A program made the position numbers and the translations under genes. From Saccharothrix carnea (lineage in GTDB: Bacteria > Actinomycetota > Actinomycetes > Mycobacteriales > Pseudonocardiaceae): DNA of 64,000 nt. How positions within the stretch are numbered: position 1 is the first letter of the stretch; every line of letters begins with the position of its first letter. The notes under the pieces are model-generated. The model searched no databases, was not told the DNA's origin, and was given only the letters and a program-made list of their open reading frames with translations. The stretch is taken from positions 121,685-185,684 of the forward strand of contig NZ_PYAX01000014.1 of assembly GCF_003014735.1 (NCBI RefSeq), given 5' to 3'. Below are positions 45,528-54,535 of this stretch, piece by piece.

Positions 45528-45884
45528 TCACACGCCACGCAGTGGCGGGTAGTCCTGTCGCGGTGGTGGTGAGAGCTTCTCGTTGAACTCGCGTGCTTCC
45601 CGGAGCTGGTCCTCCAGGGTGACGATGCGGCACGCGGCGTCCAGTCCGGTGCCCTGGTCGACGAGTTCCCGGACGCGGGCGGCGATGCGCAACTGGTGGC
45701 GGGAGTAGCGGCGGTGCCCGCCCGGGGAACGTTGGGGCTGGATCAGCTTCGCCTCGTCCAGCCTGCGCAGGAAACCCGGCGTGGTGCCGAGCATCTCGGC
45801 GGCGCCGCCCATCGTGTAAGCGGGGTAGTGGTCGTCGTCAAACTTGTCAGCCGCCGGTTGCGGCTCGTCCGTCTCTGGGGTCAT
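45528..45884 (-). CDS. Small MerR-family transcriptional regulator
   Basis: A 118-residue protein. YTMGGAAEMLGTTPGFLRRLDEAKLI, SPGGHRRYSRHQL is a MerR-type winged helix, followed by a short helical region (ARVRELVDQGTGLDAACRIVTLEDQLREA) and a Pro-rich tail; there is no effector domain. It matches the short BldC/HspR-like MerR proteins that are common in actinomycetes and often sit beside stress or anti-sigma genes. ATG 45884 is four bases from GGAGG. The gene is intact within an otherwise decayed stretch. Confidence 0.85.
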   Translation of the reverse strand: MTPETDEPQPAADKFDDDHYPAYTMGGAAEMLGTTPGFLRRLDEAKLIQPQRSPGGHRRYSRHQLRIAARVRELVDQGTGLDAACRIVTLEDQLREAREFNEKLSPPPRQDYPPLRGV

Positions 45885-45904
45885 CGCACCTCCGCGCGCG
45901 AAGA

Positions 45905-45935
45905 GGGGCCCGGCACCATCTCGGCGCCGGGCCCC
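45905..45935. terminator. GC-rich hairpin upstream of MerR gene
   Basis: Perfect ten-base arms GGGGCCCGGC and GCCGGGCCCC with an eleven-base loop, 21 bases upstream of the MerR start. It probably ended a minus-strand gene that once lay to the right, now lost. Confidence 0.5.
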
Positions 45936-46567
45936 TGGGTTACGGGTTCACTTCCACCAACCGGTCCTGGGACCGGTTTGTCATGTCCACGCCATCCGTA
46001 CGAACTCCGGACGACGCGGGGATCGCATGTACGTGACCGGAAACCACCATCCAATCGATCTGGAGTGCGGTACCCGCCCGGACGACTTCACTCCGAGGCA
46101 GGCGATCCGATGGCGTGCAACCCTTCCCTTCTCTGTCGATCCGTACCTTGCCTGCACTGCTTCGGCGGTCGGCACCGGGCTCTTCGAACACTCCGGCTCA
46201 CCTCACCCACCGCCTGCGGCCACCGTGCCGGAACCCCTTCCACTGATCGGCTCCAGCGCGCCTGACCGACGCTGCTTCCACTGCTGACCGTCGGCCCGGG
46301 GTCGTGCGAACTGCTGTCGAGCGTATTGCGGTTGTGCTCCCGGTACTACTTGTGCCGACTGTCCTTGGCTTCGCCCGCAGAACCTTCTACCACTGGTTCC
46401 GGCCGGCGAGGCCGTACTGCTCCCAACTCGCGGGTAGTTCATCCTCTCCCGCGCCGATAGGACGTTCTCTTCTGTTCGACGAGGAGAACACTACACACCC
46501 CGACGTGCGCATGTCTACTCCAGCGACGACAGATTTCCTCGACCAGGTGACTCATGTGTGCTCACCT
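45936..46567. other. Gene-free decayed stretch
   Basis: About 630 bases of lower GC content than the window average, with only short open frames lacking GC-rich third positions on either strand. I see no gene, tRNA or repeat array here. It may be the remains of the gene served by the hairpin at 45905. Confidence 0.5.
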
Positions 46568-46684
46568 GCGGCGATGCGCGACCCGCCGGCCGGCCGCCGA
46601 CCACCCGAACCGGGACAGCACGGGGGCCGGGGGCTCCTGCCGGTCAACCAGCTCGCCGACCTCGTCCGAGCCGGGCCGTGGTGA
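46568..46684 (+). pseudogene. C-terminal scrap of RsbW-type ATPase
   Basis: The frame MRDPPAGRRPPEPGQHGG then RGLLPVNQLADLVRAGPW and stop matches the end of actinobacterial histidine-kinase-fold anti-sigma proteins, where DP-AGRR...GRGL-VNQLCDLV is typical. The N-terminal two thirds are absent. The 268 bases after it up to the next gene hold nothing recognisable. Confidence 0.5.
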
Positions 46685-46952
46685 ACATCGCCAGGCGAAG
46701 GACGGCGGCCACATCGCGGCCGTGCGCGGACCCTCTGGTCGACCGGGTGGAGCGCATCCCCGTGGCAGACCGCCGGTCCGGGGAACTCGACATGACCTAC
46801 AAGGCCTTCCGGAACGACTACCAGGCCTCGTTACCGGACCGTCCAGCCACAAGACCAAAGCCTCGGGGCTCGCATGCCACTGCACCTGCCCGCGTGCCCG
46901 ACAAGGTCAAGGCGAAGCTCGACACATCCGGCCGCGGTGTTCGCGCGGCGGG

Positions 46953-47348
46953 TCAGGCCAGTCGGACCTCGGCCCAGACGGTTTTCCGGTCGTCGTCACG
47001 CCGATGTCCCCAGTTGACCGACAGCCGGTTGACCATGAGCAGACCGCGGCCGTGCTCGGGTGCGTCCAACCTGCCCAGGACCGGCAGCAGGCTCGGGCTG
47101 CCGTCGCCCACCTCGATCCGCACCAGACCGCGGTCGGCCAACCGGTACATCCGCAACCGCCGCGGTGCCCGGGCGTGCCGGTAGGCGTTGCCGACCAGCT
47201 GCGCGGCGACGACCTGGACGTCCACGAGCCGATCGCCACCGACACCGACCCCCGCATCGGCGACCAGTCCCATCAGGGCTGCGGTGGATGGGCGGCTGTC
47301 GGAAAGCTCGAGATCGACGCTCTTTCGCGGAAGATCGACAGTGTCCAC
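46953..47348 (-). CDS. RsbW-like ATP-binding protein (HATPase_c_2)
   Basis: A 131-residue histidine-kinase-type ATPase domain alone. VVAAQLVGNAYRHA is the N box, EVGDGS the G1 box and GRGLLMVNRLSVNWG the G2 region, with a closing KTVWAEV strand. Such proteins in actinomycetes are anti-sigma kinases or sensor partners. GTG 47348 is preceded by GAGGG. It is divergent from a second protein of the same family 128 bases away, which is unusual. No anti-anti-sigma or sigma gene is adjacent. Confidence 0.78.
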   Translation of the reverse strand: MDTVDLPRKSVDLELSDSRPSTAALMGLVADAGVGVGGDRLVDVQVVAAQLVGNAYRHARAPRRLRMYRLADRGLVRIEVGDGSPSLLPVLGRLDAPEHGRGLLMVNRLSVNWGHRRDDDRKTVWAEVRLA

Positions 47349-47476
47349 TGCACGCCCTCAATGCCTGTGGCCTCACAAGGCACAGATACGGCATCGTATA
47401 CCCGCTGGTCATCACTGCGGCGATAGGTGCCTCGGGGGTTGGTGTGGAGATCGGGGTCTTCGGGTACGTCGAGGCC

Positions 47477-47950
47477 ATGGGTGCGGTCGAGCGGGTCGGC
47501 TCCAGGGCGCAGGACGACGGACGTGGGGGTGACCGCGGCCGGCTCGCGTTGAGCATGGACCTGCCGGCGTCGCGAATGCCGTCGCACGAGTTGCGGCAGT
47601 GGGTCCGGGCGGCGTTGTACCGGGAAGATCCGGACTGCGCGGAGAAGGTCTGGCTGGCACTCGCGGAACTGGCGGCCAACGCCCACGACCACGGACGGTC
47701 CCCGGTCCAGGTCAGGGTCTGGAGGTCGACGGCCCCGCCGGCGGTGCGGGTCGAGGTCGAGGACGCGTGCCGCGAGGTGCCCGTCCCGGGGGCCTCGCGG
47801 AGGGACGGGACGCGCGGCTCCGGCCTGGTCCTGGTCGACGCCTTGGCGCGCCGATGGGGAGTCGACGTCCACGCGACGGGCAAGACCGTGTGGGCCGAGT
47901 GGTCCGCCGTGCAGCCGGAGCCGGACCCGGCGCGGTGGGCTGCGCCCTGA
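47477..47950 (+). CDS. RsbW-like ATP-binding protein (HATPase_c_2)
   Basis: A 157-residue single-domain ATPase. VWLALAELAANAHDHG is the N box, VEVEDACREVP a modified G1 box and GSGLVLVDALARRWGVDVHATGKTVWAEW the G2 and final strand. ATG 47477 has GAGG close by; the frame is open much further upstream through the divergent promoter. It pairs head-to-head with the similar gene at 46953-47348, so both probably share regulatory signals such as the GTATAC-containing stretch between them. Confidence 0.78.
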   Translation: MGAVERVGSRAQDDGRGGDRGRLALSMDLPASRMPSHELRQWVRAALYREDPDCAEKVWLALAELAANAHDHGRSPVQVRVWRSTAPPAVRVEVEDACREVPVPGASRRDGTRGSGLVLVDALARRWGVDVHATGKTVWAEWSAVQPEPDPARWAAP

Positions 47951-48010
47951 CACCCCGTTGGTCCAGCACCGACTGGTCCACCATCCGGCCTCCGGGAAGC
48001 AGGCCGGGCC

Positions 48011-48115
48011 GAGGAATTGGCCGGGCACACGCCCGAGACCGAGGAGCACGGCATCCGCTCGGTCACCTACCGCGCCGACCGCCCCTTCCACCCCGCACGC
48101 CTCGCCGCCGCGCGG
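48011..48115 (+). pseudogene. CobW C-terminal domain scrap
   Basis: The frame LAGHTPETEEHGIRSVTYRA followed by DRPFHPARL is the conserved start of the CobW C-terminal domain (EEYGI-S-YRARRPFHP). No GTPase domain is upstream and the match ends within about 35 residues. The rest of the nearly 600-base interval between 47951 and 48543 has only non-coding-like frames. Confidence 0.6.
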
Positions 48116-48543
48116 GGGCCGGGGCGGGAGGCGTCGAGCGGGCGGACGGGCGCCGGTCGGGTTCGTGCGACTCAGGGGCGCCGGTCGGGTAAGCCGTGGC
48201 CGCCGTGTGGTGTCCGGGACGGTGGACGCTTCGACGTACAGCAGGGCCACGATCACCCTGACACGCTCTCAACACGGTGAAACCCGCGCTCCACCAGGGA
48301 TGATGACTTTCGAGCGGTACAACCCATCAGCCACGGCAAAATTCGACCAGACCACCGGCGCGTAGCGAACGGTCCCACAGACTCGCGCGGGCTCGTAGCG
48401 GACCGGACCCGCGAGTTGCCGGCAGAGGCAGCGGTCAGCTCGACATGTCCGCTGGGGGGGCGCGCGTCGGTGTGCACGATTCCGTCGATCGGAAGGCGGT
48501 GCTGACTGCCCGGATTGTCGGGGCGGTCTGGTAGATAGTGGGC

Positions 48544-48975
48544 ATGTTCCGCGACTTCAACTTCAAGCTGCTCGTCATCGACAAGCTCATGTACCAGGAC
48601 AAGGTGATCCAGCCCCGTTTCCGGATCGCCGACGTCCTCCACGCCAAGGGCGCCACCGGCGACCTCTGGAAGTACCTGTACGAACAGAACCTGCTGTACA
48701 CCGTCCTCGAGGAAGCCCGCCGGTACTTCACCGACTTGGAGATCACCCCCGACCAACTGGCCACTGTGGAGGAGCTGACCGCTGACGGCGGCCTGGAGAT
48801 CTACCACCAGTGCGCGCCGTTCTGGGACGGAGAAGACGACCTCTTCGACGTCACCTCACTGGACGACCTCGCCCTGCTGCCCAACCTCCGCGTGATTCAC
48901 GGTGGCGACGAGGCCATGATGGCCGCCCCCGGTGCCGAGGACACCCTCAAGGCCCGCGGCATCGCCGTCGGATGA
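48544..48975 (+). CDS. DUF6892-like protein
   Basis: A 143-residue soluble protein beginning MFRDFNFKLLVIDKLMYQDK, an opening I associate with the DUF6892 family found in actinobacterial and proteobacterial accessory regions. It is acidic (DGEDDLFDVTSLDDLALL), with a predicted mix of helices and strands. ATG 48544 is taken; GTG 48538, two codons earlier, is possible. No function is known. It stands alone between pseudogene fragments. Confidence 0.65.
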   Translation: MFRDFNFKLLVIDKLMYQDKVIQPRFRIADVLHAKGATGDLWKYLYEQNLLYTVLEEARRYFTDLEITPDQLATVEELTADGGLEIYHQCAPFWDGEDDLFDVTSLDDLALLPNLRVIHGGDEAMMAAPGAEDTLKARGIAVG

Positions 48976-49167
48976 GCAGCCGCGTCCATTCTGGACCTCG
49001 CGAAGGTGACGATGGTGAAACTCCCGCGCGGTGTCGATCCAGTCGGTGCTCATCCCGTCTGCCAGCGGACCGCGGCAGCTGTCGACGACGCGCCGGTAGG
49101 CCTCGATCCGCTGGTGGTCGGTGGCGGTGGTCAGGGCGCGGCGCAGGCGACTGGGGCTGGTGTTCAT
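48856..49167 (-). other. Coding-like open frame antisense to DUF6892 gene end
   Basis: The 5' part (49167 to about 48976) begins MNTSPSRLRRALTTATDH and continues RRVVDSCRGPLADGMSTDW with strongly GC-rich third positions. It then runs antisense into the DUF6892 gene and stops at 48856. It may be the surviving start of a broken gene rather than a whole one. Not recognised. Confidence 0.3.
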
Positions 49168-49240
49168 CGCGTTGGTGGTCCGCTCCGGCGGGCTGGGACG
49201 CCGCCGTGCAAGGACTGTCCGGAGTGCACAGCCGCAGCCG

Positions 49241-50887
49241 TCAGTGATGCCACCGACCAAGGGCATCGGCTTGATCGTGGCTGCCCTGTTCCACTGCGCG
49301 GGCGTTCGCGACGGCCGCGCGGTAGGCGGCGTGGAATCCCAGGGCGCTCCACGCGCCGGCATGTGGGGCGAGGCGTGAAGTGTGGTCAGGCCAGTCCGTA
49401 ACCTGCCGCGTCCAGGCCTTCTCCGCCGCTCCCGCGAGGCGCGGGAGGAGCAGGAACGCGAGGTCGTCGAACGAGTCGACCGTTTCGCACCAGATCGCCG
49501 CCTCGACGCCGGCGATCCGGGCGCCGGCAGCCGCGAGTTCAGGCAGGGTGCTCGGGTGCCAGGCGAACGCCTGCTCAGGGCTGCGCGCCACGTAGTCCCC
49601 GTGTCCCACGCGCCTCCTCCTCTGCTCAGCGCCCTCGTCGGCCGCAACGTCCGCGTAGGGGCGGTCGAGGTACAGCATCGTGTTGGAGGACACCAGTACC
49701 GGAACGCCTGCTGCGGCTGCGGTCGGCACGTCTTGCGGAGCGAGGGCGAACAGCCCGGCGGCGTCGTCGATCACGGGGTGCAGCGCGGCCGGGGCCCGCG
49801 CCTTCAGCTGTTCCACGTCGAAGGGGTTGTCGGGGCCGATCCAGTACTGCAGCACGTCGTCACCGTCCAGGCAGTCCGCCCGGGAGGCTTCCTGCCAGGC
49901 GACGACGCGCTTGCCGCGGGAGCGGAGCAGTGCGTGCGCGTCCCGGACGAACCGTCGGTACGCCTGCACCGGCATGCCGAACGGCTCGTCGGCCCCCAGG
50001 TGCACGAACGGTCCCGGTGCCAGGTCGACGAGTTCGTGGAGCACGTCGCGGGTGAAGGCGACCGCCTCGGGGACGTCGGGGTCGAGGTAGCGCACGTACG
50101 GGTGTGCCGGTTCCGTGCCGCCGGCGAGTTCCGGGTAGGCGGCGAACGCCGCGATCACGTGGCCGGGCACGTCGAACTCGGGGACCACCGTGACGTAGCG
50201 CTCCGCCGCGTACGCGATGATCCGGTCGAGGTCCGCCCGTGAGTAGAAGTCCGCGGTCGCGGTGGGGTGGGTGCCGGTGAGCCGGGGACGGCCGGTGACC
50301 TCCACCCGCCACGCCTGCGAGTCGGTGAGGTGCAGGTGCAGGACGTCGAGCTTGTACCAGGCGAGGAGGTCGACGACGCGGTAGACCTCCTCGGGCGGGA
50401 AGAAGTGGCGCGCGACGTCGAGCGAGAGGCCGCGCCACGCGTAGGCGGGTCCGTCCTCGATCGTGACGCCGGGGACGGTCAGGACGGGGTCGACGAGTTG
50501 GAGCAGGGTGGTGAGGCCGCGGAAGGCGGCTTCGTCACCTGCGGCCTCGACGAGCACGCCCTCGGGGCGGACCGTCAGCCGGTACCGCTCATCGGCGGGG
50601 GCCGCGCGGGGGTCGACCCCCTCCGGTCCCGGCAGGTGCGCCAGTCCCAGTGCCTCTGGATCGTCCACGACGACCACGACATCGGCTCGCGATTCCCCGT
50701 GTGGGACCACCCGGACGTCGAAACCGTGCAGCCGTCGTGCCCAGGTCGCGAACCAGTCGGTCACGCCTTGGGCGAGGCCGCGCGGCACGGCCACGGTGAC
50801 CGTTCCCGTGTGCCCGAGCGTGACGGGTGTCGCCCCGGTCGCCTCGACGTGTGACGGGAGTGGCACGAGTGGGAGGTCCGGTGTCAT
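49241..50887 (-). CDS. GH20 beta-N-acetylhexosaminidase
   Basis: A 548-residue GH20 enzyme without signal peptide. The N-terminal GH20b-type domain is followed by a barrel from about residue 165 (AWRGLSLDVARHFFPPEEVYRV, the family signature), VVPEFDVPGHVIAA and the catalytic Asp-Glu pair in FVHLGADEPFG; the W residues of the sugar pocket are in YWIGPDNPF. It removes terminal GlcNAc or GalNAc from chito-oligosaccharides or glycans in the cytoplasm, using substrate-assisted catalysis. ATG 50887 overlaps the stop of the ABC ATPase gene, so it is made together with the importer. Confidence 0.9.
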   Translation of the reverse strand: MTPDLPLVPLPSHVEATGATPVTLGHTGTVTVAVPRGLAQGVTDWFATWARRLHGFDVRVVPHGESRADVVVVVDDPEALGLAHLPGPEGVDPRAAPADERYRLTVRPEGVLVEAAGDEAAFRGLTTLLQLVDPVLTVPGVTIEDGPAYAWRGLSLDVARHFFPPEEVYRVVDLLAWYKLDVLHLHLTDSQAWRVEVTGRPRLTGTHPTATADFYSRADLDRIIAYAAERYVTVVPEFDVPGHVIAAFAAYPELAGGTEPAHPYVRYLDPDVPEAVAFTRDVLHELVDLAPGPFVHLGADEPFGMPVQAYRRFVRDAHALLRSRGKRVVAWQEASRADCLDGDDVLQYWIGPDNPFDVEQLKARAPAALHPVIDDAAGLFALAPQDVPTAAAAGVPVLVSSNTMLYLDRPYADVAADEGAEQRRRRVGHGDYVARSPEQAFAWHPSTLPELAAAGARIAGVEAAIWCETVDSFDDLAFLLLPRLAGAAEKAWTRQVTDWPDHTSRLAPHAGAWSALGFHAAYRAAVANARAVEQGSHDQADALGRWHH

Positions 50888-51765
50888 GCGTTCTCCTCCG
50901 CCCGCCGCTGGTCCAGCGCGGCTCGCCGGGTCCGCTGTACCGCGGGGTCGGCGACGGGGGCGGACAGCAGCAGTCGCTGGGTGTAGGGGTGCCGGGGCGC
51001 TGTGGTGACCTGTCCGGCGTCCCCCGACTCGACGATGTGACCGCGGTGGATGACGTTGACCCGGTGGCTCATGTAGCGCACCACGGACAGGTCGTGGGAG
51101 ATGAACAGGTATGCGACCCCTGTCTGCTCCTGGATCTCCAGCAGGAGGTCCAGGACCGTGCGCTGGGTGGTGAGGTCGAGCGCGGAGACCGGTTCGTCGC
51201 ACACGATCAGCTTGGGGCCGATGGCGAGCGCCCGGGCGATGGCAATGCGTTGGCGCTGCCCGCCGGAGAACTCACGGGGAAGCCGCTGGGCCGCGTCGGC
51301 GGGGAGGGCGACGCGGTCGAGGAGTTCCAGGACCCTGCGCCGAGCCTCCTGCCCCGGGATGCCTTGCGCGTGCAGCGGTTCGGCGAGCGTGTCGCCGACC
51401 GGGATGGACGGGTTCAGGGAGGCGAACGGGTCCTGGAAGATGACCTGCAGGTCGCGGCTGAGCCGGCGACGCCGTCGGTTGGTGACGTGCTCGATGCGCT
51501 CGCCGAGGAACTCCACCGTCCCGTCGTGCACCGGGGCGAGGCCGAGGACGGCCCGTCCGATCGTCGTCTTGCCGGAGCCGGATTCGCCCACCAGACCCAC
51601 GGTCTCGCCGGGGCGGATGTCGAGCGACACGCCGTGCAGGACCTCCACGCGCGGAGTGCGCCACCCCTTGCCCGGGAAGGACACCTGCAGGTCGCGGACG
51701 TCGAGCACCCGCGGTCCGGGTGGCGTCACCGAGGTGGTCGGCGGCTCGGGTGACACGCTGCTCAT
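50884..51765 (-). CDS. Oligosaccharide/dipeptide ABC transporter ATPase (DppF-type)
   Basis: A 293-residue ATPase with Walker A GESGSGKTTIG, Q loop VIFQDPFASLNP, signature FSGGQRQRIAIARAL and Walker B LIVCDEPVSALD, ending in the oligopeptide-transporter motif HPYTQRLLLSA. ATG 51765 overlaps the stop of the permease-ATPase fusion gene. With that fusion it makes the ATPase pair of the importer. Confidence 0.9.
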   Translation of the reverse strand: MSSVSPEPPTTSVTPPGPRVLDVRDLQVSFPGKGWRTPRVEVLHGVSLDIRPGETVGLVGESGSGKTTIGRAVLGLAPVHDGTVEFLGERIEHVTNRRRRRLSRDLQVIFQDPFASLNPSIPVGDTLAEPLHAQGIPGQEARRRVLELLDRVALPADAAQRLPREFSGGQRQRIAIARALAIGPKLIVCDEPVSALDLTTQRTVLDLLLEIQEQTGVAYLFISHDLSVVRYMSHRVNVIHRGHIVESGDAGQVTTAPRHPYTQRLLLSAPVADPAVQRTRRAALDQRRAEENA

Positions 51766-53558
51766 GCCGGGACCTCCGTGCCGTCGTCGGTTCGGGGCGC
51801 GACCCAGGCGGGTCTGGCGGGCGCGTCGTCGAGCACGGCGTCGATCAGGGTTCGGGTGTACGGGTGACCCGGGTGCGCGAGGACCTGCTCGGTGCTGCCG
51901 GTTTCGACGATGCGACCGGCGTTCATGACCGCGACGCGGTCGCAGAGGTCCGCGACGACACCGAGGTTGTGCGTCACCAGCAGCACGCCCAGGCCGCGCT
52001 CGGCTTGCAGGCGGCGGAGCAGTTCCAGCACCTCGGCCTGCACGGTGACGTCGAGGGCGGTGGTCGGCTCGTCGGCGATCAGGAGTCTGGGGTCGCAGCT
52101 CATCGCCCCGGCGATGAGCACCCGTTGCGCCATGCCCCCGGAGATCTGGTGCGGATAGGCGTGGAAGACCCGTCTGGGGTCGACGATCTCCACTTGGCGC
52201 AGCAACTCCAGCGCACGCTCGGCCGCGGCCTTGCGTGAGAGCCGCAGCCGCAGCCGCATCGGTTCCACGAGCTGGCTGCCGATGGTGAAGGCCGGGTCGA
52301 GGTTGGTCATGGGCTCCTGCGGCACGTAGGCGACCACATCACCCCTCAGCGCGCGATACCCCTTCTCGGAGAGCCCGACCACTTCCGTGCCGGCGAGGAG
52401 GATGCTCCCCCGCGAGACACGACCGCCCTCGGGCAGGATGCCCAGCACCGAGAACGCCGTCTGCGACTTGCCGGAGCCGGACTGGCCGACCAGACCGACG
52501 ACCTCGCCCTCGGCGACGTCGAGGTCCACTCCGTGCACCACGTCGACGGCCGACGCGCCGGCGCCGTAGGACACGGCGAGGTCGCGCACGGACAGCAACG
52601 ACGCCCGCGGCCTGTCGTCGTCCGGCGTGGCGGGGGTGACGACGCGGGCACGGCGGGCTGCCCGCAGCTTCGGGGGCTTGGCGTCCCCGTCCTCCAGGAC
52701 GTCGCGGAGCGCGCTCGCCAGTAGCACGAGCGCTGCACTGGTGATGCCGAGCGCCAGGCCCGGCCACGCCATGAACATCGGGCTGCGCTGGACGTTCTGG
52801 AACGCCTCGTTGAGCATGGCGCCCCAGGTCGGCAGGTCACCGCTGCCGATGCCCAGGAACTCCAGCCCGGCCTGCAGGCTGATGGCGATGCCCGCGACCA
52901 GGGCGGTCTGGATGATGATCGGCGCCCGGACCACTACCAGCACGTGCCGGGCGATGATCCGGCGGTCGCGCAACCCGGACACGCGCGCGGCGTCGACGTA
53001 CAGCTCACCGCGCACGTTGGCGACGATGCCGCGCACGAGCCGGAAGAAGCTCGGCGCGACGAGCACGCCGAGGACGACCATGAGCACCCACATGGTCGGG
53101 CCGAGGATGGCCCGCGACGCCAGCAGCACGACCATGGCGGGCAGGGCCATGACGAAGTTGCCCACCCAGTTCGCCAGCGCGTCGAACCACTTGCCGTAGT
53201 AGCCCGCGACCAGGCCGCCGGGCACCCCGATGGACAGCGCGACCGCGAGGGCGATGAGCGCGCCTCCGAGGGTGTTGCGGCCACCGTGGAGCAGCCGGGA
53301 CCACACGTCGCGCCCCGCGGAGTCGAACCCCAGCGGGTGCCCCGGCTCCGCCGCGGCGAACGCCTTGCTCAGCTCCGCCGCGTCGGGATCGCCGGTGGAC
53401 AGCAGCGGCGCCAGCAGCACCGCGCCACCGATCAGCACGAGGACCAGCGCGGAGATCACGGCCTGCGGGTTGCGCAGGAACCGCCGGGCCCGGTTGGCGC
53501 GGCGGGGCGCCGCCGCGCCGGCCCGCGGGTGGTCGTCGGACATGAGCGCCTCGCTCAT
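51762..53558 (-). CDS. ABC permease (DppC-type) fused to ABC ATPase (DppD-type)
   Basis: A 598-residue fusion. About residues 1-300 are a DppC-like permease with N-terminal helix, DSAGRDVWSRLLHGGRNTL and the EAA-like loop VDAARVSGLRDRRIIARHVL. About 315-598 are an ATPase: Walker A GQSGSGKSQTA, QEPMTNLDP, signature ISGGMAQRVLIAGAM, Walker B LLIADEPTTALD, and HPYTRTLID. ATG 53558 overlaps the DppB stop. Dpp systems usually encode these as separate proteins; fused forms occur in actinobacteria. It would sit in the membrane with DppB and the DppF-type ATPase. Confidence 0.9.
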   Translation of the reverse strand: MSEALMSDDHPRAGAAAPRRANRARRFLRNPQAVISALVLVLIGGAVLLAPLLSTGDPDAAELSKAFAAAEPGHPLGFDSAGRDVWSRLLHGGRNTLGGALIALAVALSIGVPGGLVAGYYGKWFDALANWVGNFVMALPAMVVLLASRAILGPTMWVLMVVLGVLVAPSFFRLVRGIVANVRGELYVDAARVSGLRDRRIIARHVLVVVRAPIIIQTALVAGIAISLQAGLEFLGIGSGDLPTWGAMLNEAFQNVQRSPMFMAWPGLALGITSAALVLLASALRDVLEDGDAKPPKLRAARRARVVTPATPDDDRPRASLLSVRDLAVSYGAGASAVDVVHGVDLDVAEGEVVGLVGQSGSGKSQTAFSVLGILPEGGRVSRGSILLAGTEVVGLSEKGYRALRGDVVAYVPQEPMTNLDPAFTIGSQLVEPMRLRLRLSRKAAAERALELLRQVEIVDPRRVFHAYPHQISGGMAQRVLIAGAMSCDPRLLIADEPTTALDVTVQAEVLELLRRLQAERGLGVLLVTHNLGVVADLCDRVAVMNAGRIVETGSTEQVLAHPGHPYTRTLIDAVLDDAPARPAWVAPRTDDGTEVPA

Positions 53559-54496
53559 GCGGCCCTCGCCTTCGGGTTGAGCCAGCCGACGAGCAGGTCG
53601 ACGACCAGGTTGATCACGACGACGCAGACGACCGTGGTCATGACCAGGCCCATGATGATCGGGGTGTCGCCGCGCGTGGTGTAGGTGACGGTCATGGAGC
53701 CGATCCCCGGCAGCCCGAAGATCTGCTCGACCAGCACCGCGCCCCCGAGCAGGCCCACGAACTGCATGCCGAGCACGGTGAGCGCCGGCGCCGAGGCGTT
53801 GCGCAGCACGTGGCGGAACAGCACCCGCCGGGGCGGCAGGCCCCGTGCCCGCAGCGTGCGGACGTAATCCTGGCGCAGCACGTCGATGACCGAACCTCGC
53901 ACCTGCTGCGAGACGCCGGCCACGGCCGCCACGGACAACGACAGGATCGGCAGGGTGACCGTGGACAGCCACCCCGGGACCGATGTCGTCAGCGGGATGT
54001 ACCCGATCGCCGGGAACCACCGCAGCTGCACGGCGAAGACCAGCACGATGACGAGCGTGACCAGGAAGCCGGGCAACGCGTACCCGACGACGCCGAGCAC
54101 CTGCACGAGCCGGTCGACGGCCCCGCGACGCACGCCCGCCCACACCCCGAGGAGGAGGGCGAGCAGCGCGGTGACGAGCGTGACGCCGAGCATCAGGCTC
54201 AGTGTTACCGGCAGCCGGTGCCCGATGGCCGTCAGCACGTCCTCGCTGGTGAACCACGACGTCCCCAGGTCACCGGTGAGCGCGTCCCCCAGCCACCGCG
54301 CGTAACGGGCGAGGACCGGCTGGTCGAGGCCCAGCTCGGCGTTCTTGGCGTCCACGGCCTCCTGCGACGCGGATTGCCCCAGCAGCTGCCGCGCCACGTC
54401 GAGAGTCGGGATCGACAACAACACGAACGAGACGAACGAGACGACGAAGAGGAGGAAGATGCCAGCGGCCAGGCGGCGGGCAGCGAATCTCGACAT
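53555..54496 (-). CDS. ABC transporter permease (DppB-type)
   Basis: A 313-residue permease with six hydrophobic helices, an N-terminal RRLAAGIFLLFVVSFVSFVL helix, LGTSWFTSEDVLTAI and the cytoplasmic loop YVRTLRARGLPPRRVLFRHVLRNA. It heterodimerises with the DppC part of the fusion protein encoded next. It starts 39 bases downstream of the binding-protein gene. Confidence 0.9.
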   Translation of the reverse strand: MSRFAARRLAAGIFLLFVVSFVSFVLLSIPTLDVARQLLGQSASQEAVDAKNAELGLDQPVLARYARWLGDALTGDLGTSWFTSEDVLTAIGHRLPVTLSLMLGVTLVTALLALLLGVWAGVRRGAVDRLVQVLGVVGYALPGFLVTLVIVLVFAVQLRWFPAIGYIPLTTSVPGWLSTVTLPILSLSVAAVAGVSQQVRGSVIDVLRQDYVRTLRARGLPPRRVLFRHVLRNASAPALTVLGMQFVGLLGGAVLVEQIFGLPGIGSMTVTYTTRGDTPIIMGLVMTTVVCVVVINLVVDLLVGWLNPKARAA

Positions 54497-54535
54497 GGTG
54501 AACGGCCTCCTGCGGGACCCGGGTCGCCCTCGGCC

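Noticed and set aside
45940..46191. 83-codon minus-strand frame ending just before the hairpin at 45905, possibly a small gene
   Set aside because: Third positions are not GC-rich and no ribosome site or domain is visible; it is more likely decayed sequence.
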